Source: Sabellastarte sp. h YS-2021 (lineage: Eukaryota; Annelida; Polychaeta; Sabellida; Sabellidae). From it: a DNA stretch of 64,000 nucleotides. The position numbers were made by a program, and so were the translations under genes. The stretch lies in the NCBI GenBank assembly GCA_964017235.1, contig OZ024936.1:56099028-56163027 (forward strand). The letters run 5' to 3'. The notes beneath the pieces were generated by a model, which saw nothing but the letters and a program-made list of their open reading frames with translations, ran no database searches and was not told the DNA's origin. This document shows positions 57,480-64,000 of this stretch, in pieces (position 1 is the stretch's first letter; each line of letters begins with the position of its first letter).

Positions 57480-58230
57480 CTTGCTCACAAACAAATGTTC
57501 AGACAACGTGTTAAACATTATCACCAATGGTTACGTTCTTCCATTCATCTCAAAACCAAATTTAGTCAGAGCCCCTCTGATTCAGTCAAGTTACAAGGCC
57601 CTTCAAAAAGAACTAGCTCTGACCTCTTGTATCCAGTCTCTTCTGTCAAAGAATGCAATAGAAAGGGTGGAAAATGTAAAATCTCTTGGGTTTTACAGTT
57701 GTAACCAAGCCTCACCAAAGGTGGAGGCCAGTAATAGACCTAAGCAGGCTCAACTCTTTCGTACTTGTAGAAAGGTTCAAAAAGGAAACACCAGAGTCCA
57801 TCAAGACATCTCTGATTCCAGGGGAATGGGTGTCGTCAATAGACTTAGCAGGCGCCTACCTTCACATTCCCATCCACCCAAACTCAAGGAAGTACCTGGA
57901 AGGTTTTGCCACGGGTCGCAGGTGTTTCAGTTCACTTCCCTTCCCTTCAGACTAGCCACGGCCCCTCAGGTCTTTACAATGCTTGTAAAAGAGGTGAAGC
58001 TGATGGCCCTGTCAAGGGGAATCAGACTTCACCAATATCTGAATGACTGGCTGATCGTGGGCTACGAATACCATCTAGATTCAGCCCTTGTAAAACCCAC
58101 TCAAGAGAGATGGTTCAAACTTCAGGATTTGATCTTACGACTCAAGTCAAAACATGTTTTGACTGCAAGATGTTTGATGTCGTTAATTGGGTTGCTTGCC
58201 TCAACAGAGAAAATGGACGCCTTCACATGA
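57480..58230 (+). pseudogene. DIRS reverse transcriptase, frameshifted
   Basis: Frame 57686-57955 gives VVTKPHQRWRPVIDLSRLNS, then ESIKTSLIPGEWVSSIDLAG and AYLHIPIHP (RT blocks 2-3, catalytic Asp of SIDL). A slip near 57925 moves to the frame 57481-58230 with FQFTSLPFRLATAPQVFT and YLNDWLI. The catalytic box normally YLDD reads YLND (58036-58047), so a catalytic Asp is lost in this copy. The RT copies the DIRS RNA. Confidence 0.85.
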
Positions 58231-59120
58231 GGCCCTTTCAGTTTCACCTCAAGGAGCACTGGAGATTTCCTCAGTCGTTGGACACCCTCCTTCCTTGGAC
58301 AGAAACTATTTCAGCACACCTAGACTGGTGGCAAAATCCCACAAACATGATGAAAGGCTCGGACCTTCATCCCAAAGACCACAGTATCCAACTTTTCACA
58401 GATGCCTCAAACGAAGGCTGGGGCGCTCACTTAGAGCAAACCTCTGCAAAAAGTCTGTGGTCAGACAGGGAAAAAAGGCTACACATAAATGTTCTAGAGC
58501 TGAAGGCGGTTTCTCTGGCCCTTCAAAGGTTCAAGGTTCAGTGTCACAGACAACTCAACAGTGGTAGCCTACATAAACAAACAAGGTGGAACCCACTCGG
58601 CGGAGATGTGCGCTCTCTGAGCTCTGTGGAAGATCATGACCTGGTGCTATCGTTACCAGATAACACTCAAAGCCAGACAAGCCAGGGTGTCTGAATGTGA
58701 TGACCGACCTGCTGTCCAGGTCGAACCAAGTTCAGTCAACAGAATGGTCACTGCATCTGCAGGTGTTCAAACAGATCTGTCTCAAGTGGTTGACTCCTCA
58801 GATAGATCTATTTGCCACTCGCCTGAACCACAAAGTTCCACTGTACGTTTCTCCAGTCCCAGACCAAAATGCTTGGGACATAGATGCTCTGAACATAAAC
58901 TGGTCAGGTCTCACCGCTTATGCTTACCCTCCCACAGCTCTCCTTCATAGGGTGATCCAAAAAGTCAGGCAATCCAATTGCCTGATCATCATAATAGCCC
59001 CAGGCTGGCCAGGGATGCCCTGGTTTTGGGACCTAGTGCAGCTCTCAACAGAGATCCCTCTTCAACTTCCAGTGTCAAGAACTCTTCTCAAACAGTCCCA
59101 CAATTATGTGTTCCACAGCA
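58231..59120 (+). pseudogene. DIRS RNase H and following conserved domain
   Basis: RNase H: SIQLFTDASNEGWGAHLEQT, then INVLELKAVSLALQRF, and after a frameshift near 58545 TDNSTVVAYINKQGGTHS (Asp and Glu positions kept). The next frame (58697-59314) shows DLLSRSNQVQSTEWSL, TPQIDLFATRLNHKVPLYVS and PPTALLHRVIQKVR, a block always found between RNase H and the recombinase in DIRS elements. It removes the RNA template. Confidence 0.85.
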
Positions 59121-60327
59121 ATCCCCAGCATCTCAACCTCCACGCCTGGTGTCTAGGAGTGGCCAGCTCCAAGAACAAGGCTTCTCTGTGGAAGTGGCAG
59201 AGAGAATTGCTGCCCCTCAGAGATTATCAACAAGGACCATCTACCAGTCAAAGTGGGCCTTATTTGAGAGATGGTGCAGCGAAAATTCGGTGGATTTCTC
59301 CACTCCCTCTATAAAGCAAGTCTCAGACTTCTTTATGTACCTGTACCAAGATCTAAACAGGCGCCCTTCGACCATTGATGGTTATAGGACGGCCATTGTT
59401 GACACTCTTGGTCCATCGGGGCTCCATATCTCTCAGAGTTCAGACCTTAACAGGTTGCTCTCCAGTTTTCACAGGGATCGTCCAAAAAGTTCCAGGAATC
59501 TTCCTAAGTGGAACCTTTTTGTTGTTCTCAATGAGCTCACAAAAGCACCCTTTGAGCCTATGACACACAGACCTCAAACATCTTACTCTAAAAACTGCTT
59601 TATTTGGCCTCCGGCAAGCACCGCAGCGAAATCCATGCCTGGGTTGCAAACAAAGTATCTAATCTAGGCCAATGGGAAAAGGTTGCCTTGTTCCCCTCTT
59701 CAGATTTCATAGCCAAAAACAAGCAATAGCAAGAGAAGGTTCTGAAAGTGTGTCTCCGGTGACTATTCCTGCTCTAACTACCATTGTTGATAGACAATTC
59801 AAGGAAGACAGGACCTTATGTTCGGTACGGGCCCTGAGGTACTATTTGGATCGAACCAAAGTCCTAAGAGGGTCTCGATCCCTTCTTTTCATCTCCTTTA
59901 AGAAAGGACATACCTCAGACCCGCTACACTCTCTTCATCGCTAAAACAAACTATCCTACTTTGTTTTAAACAAGCAGACCAACAAGTCTTGGACCTGGTC
60001 TAAGTCAAAGTGCATGACATTAGGGCCTTTGTGGCCTCTAAGGCCTTTTATGGTGGGGTATCGGTGGACCAAATCATGCAACCGTGTCACTGGAAAGCTC
60101 AAAACACATTTACAAATTTTTACCTAAAAGACCTTACTTGGTCAGACAATGACGACAATATGTATCTGGGACCAGTAGTAGCGGCACAACAAGTCCTAGA
60201 CCCTTTCCCTCAGCATGCTCATCTTCGGGAAGAAAAGAAGGGGCGGGGGCACACCCGCTGCAGCCAAGTCTTCTTGAGTCTATCCCAGGGTCTGGGTACT
60301 GGTTACCACTCAAGATGTTTACGGTAA
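59121..60327 (+). pseudogene. DIRS tyrosine recombinase, broken
   Basis: The N-terminal SAM-like core binding part reads RLSTRTIYQSKWALFERWCS and SIKQVSDFFMYLYQDL..RPSTIDGYRTAI in the frame 58978-59667. After frameshifts near 59570 and 59670 the catalytic part follows: SVRALRYYLDRTKVLRGSRS, LLFISFKK, then HDIRAFVASKAFYGG (HxxR at 60013-60024), QIMQPCHWKAQNTFTNFYLK (Trp and the nucleophile Tyr region). It integrates circular DIRS DNA without target duplication. Confidence 0.85.
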
Positions 60328-60689
60328 GGCCTCTTATATTCTTAACTGTACAATGTATTTAATGTTTATCAATGTATCATAATCTCATATTTAGGGTGGC
60401 AAGATTGATGAGATTCTAGCCTAGGGCTTTATTATTACAGCAGTGATGCCCGTAGGGGCTACTATCTTGAGTGAGCACAGCTGCACTCTCTTCTCTCAAA
60501 ACATCCAGACAGTAACTGTACTGTCATTCATTAAATTTCGGTTTTTGGCAACTTACAGACCCGACTTTAGAATTGGGGCTCTATAACTGGGACTTAGACT
60601 GGTAATTGGGCAATATTTTGATATATTTTTAATTCTAAATTCAAGAAAAATGAACAACTTTCTTCCAGTCTCCGCTGTAATCCCGCCAC

Positions 60690-60815
60690 CGGGCGGTTGA
60701 ATTCAGCATTCAATCCAGCATGGTAAGCTATTGTAGTGCACTAAATTGAAAATTTTAATTACATAAATGTCACTTTTATAAGCTACAAGCTTACCATGTG
60801 GGACTGAGAAAAGTC
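60690..60815. repeat. DIRS internal complementary region
   Basis: 'ccagcatggtaagctattgt' with 'gtagtgcactaaattgaaaa' is the reverse complement of the left outer end, directly followed by 'ataagctacaagcttaccat', the complement of the right outer end. This joint of both ends is the template expected for circularisation in DIRS1-type elements. Confidence 0.85.
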
Positions 60816-60869
60816 CCAACCTGCCTCCCCGCTGTATTTTAGCTGAGGGGGTATGGGCTAAATTTACCA

Positions 60870-61012
60870 CGAGAGAAGAAGGACGAATTACTAAACGACA
60901 CTGTTATGGTACTAAACCACGGACTCGGCCAATTCCAAATGTCCATTTTTCTTGGTCGTTGGCTGGAGTCCGGCGGCCTCCCGAGTTAGCATTCAGTCCC
61001 ACATGGTAAGCT
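60870..61012 (-). repeat. DIRS right inverted terminal repeat
   Basis: 'ggacgaatta', 'gtactaaaccacggac' and 'gtccggcggcctcccgagtt' to 'cccacatggtaagctt', complementary to 55104-55225. Confidence 0.85.
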
Positions 61013-61040
61013 TGTAGCTTATTAAAGCTAGATTTAAGTA

Positions 61041-62065
61041 ATTAAATTTTTCCAGTTCATCTACTTTTTCCATAGCTACAACAGTGCAAGTAGCTTGGGT
61101 GACTATCCCAATAGTTAAGTGAGTAAAAGTTACTTTTTGGCTTTTTAGTACCTTCAATTACCTTCTACAATGAGTAAAGTCACTAGCAACTTGAAAACTA
61201 TTGCATTCAGAGAATTTTGTGTGAATGTTATTCATGTACTTTTGGTTCAGCTGTAATATAATAGTAAAATTGCAGTTCTCACTGCTGAGTAAATCAGTTG
61301 TAACTTGAAAACTATTGTATTTGCAGAATTTTGTATAAATATGTTATTCAACTACTTTTGGGTCATCTTTAACATAGTAAAATTGCTGACCTGTAGCTCA
61401 TGGCACAATTGAGCAAAAGCTACTTTGAGGTTTTCACTATTGCGTAAATCACATGTAACTTGAAAACTATTGCATTTAGAGTATTTTTTTTAAATATGTT
61501 ATTCATCTACTTTTGGGTCAGCTATTAGATAGTGAAATTGCAGACCTGTAACTCATTGCATAGCTGAGCAATAGCTACTTTCAGGTTTTCACTGTTGAGT
61601 AAATGAGTTGTAACCTGAAAATTATTCATGTACTTTTGGTTCAGCTGTAATATAATAGTAAAATTGCAGTTTTCACTGCTGAGTAAATCAGTTGTAACTT
61701 GCAAACTATTGCATTTACAGAATTTTGTATAAATATGTTATTCAACTACTTTTGGGTAATCTTTACCATAGTAAAATTGCTGTCCTGTAGCTCATGGCAC
61801 AGTTGAGCAAAAGCTACTTTGAGGTTTTCACTATTGCGTAAATCACATGTAACTTGAAAACTATTGCATTTAGAGTATTTTCTTTAAATATGTTATTCAT
61901 CTACTTTTGGGTCAGCTATTAGTGAAATTGCAGACCTGTAACTCATTCCGTAGCTGAGCAATAGCTACTTTCAGGTTTTCACTGTTGAGTAAATGAGTTG
62001 TAACCTAAAAGTTATTGCATTTACAGTATTTTGTTTAAATATGTTATTCACCTAGTTATGGGTCA
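61041..62065 (+). repeat. Dispersed repeat, right part, with ~300-bp tandem units
   Basis: Continues the repeat interrupted at 55086. 'gtaacttgaaaactattgca', 'tatgttattcaactactttt' and 'gctcatggcacaattgagca' recur at spacings of about 120-160 bp, forming a higher-order pattern of about 430 bp (61245-61660 against 61660-62010). Confidence 0.8.
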
Positions 62066-62555
62066 ATATGCACCCAGGTAGTGCTGTCATCACGGACAGC
62101 GATATCACAGATTCACCGGTGATGGAAGAAATGGATGATAATCGAGGATTAATGATCATCCACAATGCATCTTATAAACATTATTTAACCATTTATGTCA
62201 GCTTATTGTTGGAGGCATTTAATAAAAATATGAAGAAATATTCATTTAATTATTACTTTCATGTGGTTTTGTTTTCATTTGTGACATAACTATAATGATG
62301 AACACTTCAACTTTCTACTGTAAGTAAAAAATGTAAGTATTGTGTATGTTCAAATATATATTTCAACGACTTACAGCTCAAACTAAACATAACATTTAAT
62401 TTATTTATTAAAAGTTAGAAATGCATATATATTTAAAGAGCAAATGTAGCTTTAATGTGTGAAACGATGGGACCGCGATATCACTCATGGTTTTGTTCAT
62501 GGTATCAAGACCTCATTTACCCTGATGATGACACCACTACATCCCGGGCCAATTT
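62066..62555. other. Stretch without recognised gene
   Basis: An open frame at 62068-62289 begins protein-like (SAVITDSDITDSPVMEEMDD) and then turns AT-rich; no splice or promoter evidence. Nothing else seen. Confidence 0.4.
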
Positions 62556-62557
62556 TT

Positions 62558-62586
62558 ACCCCACAGCCCTTAAGGGCTGTCGGGGT
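62558..62586. repeat. Terminal hairpin of the 146-bp satellite element (left end)
   Basis: 'accccacagcccttaagggc' plus 'tgtcggggt', the reverse complement of 52098-52126. Followed by 'attgttttcacc' and the GC-rich 'gatgggcgggtgggcggcgg' tract. Confidence 0.9.
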
Positions 62587-62629
62587 ATTGTTTTCACCAA
62601 TGGTGTCCGGATGGGCGGGTGGGCGGCGG

Positions 62630-64000
62630 GAAATAGTTTGTCCGGGCTGTATCTCAGAAACCGTAAGGTGTAGGAAGTTCATACTTGGCAGGGACATTGG
62701 TTAGGGGGTGTAGGTGTGCAACGTCATGGTCTGACCTTGATTTGACCTTTGACCTTGCCGTAGCGACCTTGAGTTTGAAAATCTTGTCCGGGCTATATCT
62801 CGGCAACCATAAGGTGTAGGAAGTTGATACTTGGCAGGAACATTAGTTAGGGATTGTAAGTGTGCAACGTCATGGTCTGACCTTGATTTGACCTTTGACC
62901 TTGCCATAGTGACCTTGACCTTTAAAATCTTGTCCGGGCTATATCTTGGAAACCGTAAGGTGCAGGAAGTTGATACTTGGTAGGGACATTGGTTAGGGGT
63001 TGTAGGTGTGCAACGTCATGGTCTGGCCTTGATTTGACCTTTGACCTTGCTGTAGTGACCTTGACCTATAAAATCTTGTCCGGGCTATATCTCGGAAACC
63101 GTAAGGTGTAGGAAGTTGATACTTGGTAGGAACATTGGTTAGGAGTTGTAGGTGTGCAACATCATGGTCTGACCTTGATTTGACCTTTGACCTTGCCATA
63201 GTGACCTTGACCTTTAAAATCTTGTCCGGGCTATATCTTGGAAACCGTAAGGTGCAGGAAGTTGATACTTGGTAGGGACATTGGTTAGGGGTTGTAGGTG
63301 TGCAACGTCATGGTCTGGCCTTGATTTGACCTTTGACATTGCTGTAGTGACCTTGACCTATAAAATCTTGTCCGGGCTATATCTCGGAAACCGTAAGGTG
63401 TAGGAAGTTGATACTTGGTAGGAACATTGGTTAGGAGTTGTAGGTGTGCAACATCATGGTCTGACCTTGATTTGACCTTTGACCTTGCCATAGTGACCTT
63501 GACCTTTAAAATCTTGTCCGGGCTATATCTTGGAAACCGTAAGGTGCAGGAAGTTGATACTTGGTAGGGACATTGGTTAGGGGTTGTAGGTGTGCAACGT
63601 CATGGTCTGGCCTTGATTTGACCTTTGACCTTGCTGTAGTGACCTTGACCTATAAGATCTTTTCCGGGCTATATCCCGGAAACCGTAAGGTGTAGGAAGT
63701 TGATACTTGGTAGGAACATTGGTTAGGAGTTGTAGGTGTGCAACATCATGGTCTGACCTTGATTTGACCTTTGACCTTGCTGTAGTGACCGTGGCCTATA
63801 AAACGTTGTCCGGGCTATATCTCAGCAACTATAAGGTGTAGGAAGTTGATACTTGGTAGGGACATTGGTTATGGGGTGTAGATGTGCAACGTCATAGTGT
63901 GACCTTGATTTGACCTTTGCCGTAGTGACCTTGACCTATAAAACCTGGTCCGGGCTATATCTTGGAAACCATAAGGTGTAGGAAGTTGATACTTGGTAGG
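62630..64000 (-). repeat. 146-bp satellite with 292-bp higher-order pattern, >9 units
   Basis: Inverted relative to 51.3-52.1 kb. Alternate units differ consistently: type A has 'gtagggacattggttagggg', 'catggtctggcc' and 'gctgtagtgacc'; type B has 'gtaggaacattggttaggag', 'catggtctgacc' and 'gccatagtgacc'. Identical open frames therefore recur at 62701, 62993 and 63285 (292-bp spacing) and are not genes. The array runs off the right edge. Confidence 0.95.

Larger units (their letters stand above)
55087..61040 (+). mobile_element. DIRS-like retrotransposon, structurally complete, mutated
   Basis: About 5.95 kb with inverted terminal repeats (55104-55225 and 60870-61012), gag, RT, RNase H and tyrosine recombinase in the usual DIRS order on plus, and an internal complementary region at about 60690-60815 joining copies of both outer ends. 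It lacks LTRs and integrase. It sits inside the dispersed repeat seen intact at 4840-5580. Stops and frameshifts occur in every gene, so it is dead but fairly young. Confidence 0.9.

Noticed and set aside
51482-63491. Identical 68-residue frames (MARSKVKSRS...) at 51482, 62701, 62993 and 63285
   Set aside because: They are readings of the 146-bp satellite; no splice, start or codon evidence.

Overview
This window looks like intergenic or intronic DNA from a repeat-rich metazoan nuclear genome. It is most likely a marine mollusc, probably a bivalve, inferred from the repeat style: 'aaggtcaaggtca' satellites, hairpin-ended repeat elements, V/Meta-type tRNA SINEs, DIRS and BEL elements and an L1/Tx1-like LINE. 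There is no prokaryotic gene organisation. Nearly every protein-coding signal belongs to a decayed mobile element; the only candidate host protein-coding pieces are a PHD-OTU gene fragment (30.6-31.5 kb, minus) and one putative terminal exon (52.78 kb, plus).

Layout. 1-1.06 kb: tandem array of about 145 bp. 1.4-3.4 kb: rearranged DIRS-like retrotransposon (gag on plus joined to an inverted 3' half). 3.4-8.8 kb: dispersed satellite-bearing elements and a 47-bp satellite built on a 20-bp palindrome. 8.9-24.1 kb: an inverted and tandem cluster of a roughly 1.6-1.8 kb unit that carries tRNA-Leu, tRNA-Ser and a tRNA-derived SINE. A Mutator-like element with a 10-bp target duplication and a truncated BEL/Pao element with its LTR interrupt it. 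24.4-27.2 kb: two SINEs around a degenerate tyrosine-recombinase retrotransposon. 27.6-34.6 kb: four terminal-inverted-repeat elements, one enclosing the PHD-OTU fragment. 34.6-37.1 kb: a hairpin followed by a 169-bp satellite, split by a hAT-type MITE.

38.0-47.8 kb holds two L1/Tx1-like LINEs. The first is a decayed plus-strand RT. The second is a nearly full-length minus-strand copy whose ORF1 runs coiled coil, RRM-like domain, C-terminal domain and then a NADAR (YbiA-like) domain; its ORF2 endonuclease is split by a SINE with perfect 15-bp target duplications. 48.2-54.5 kb: a 157-bp satellite and 146-bp satellites with hairpin termini. 55.1-61.0 kb: a structurally complete but mutated DIRS element (gag, RT, RNase H, tyrosine recombinase, inverted terminal repeats, internal complementary region) inserted into another repeat. 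61.0-64.0 kb: the rest of that repeat, then a hairpin-capped 146-bp satellite with a 292-bp higher-order pattern.

The most interesting items are the NADAR domain fused to a LINE ORF1, the Leu-type tRNA bodies with an AAT (isoleucine) anticodon in a palindromic tRNA cluster, the recurring design of a terminal hairpin plus a nucleosome-length tandem array in several unrelated repeat families, and the PHD-OTU fragment inside long inverted repeats. All repeat-family names are by pattern recognition; no search was run.
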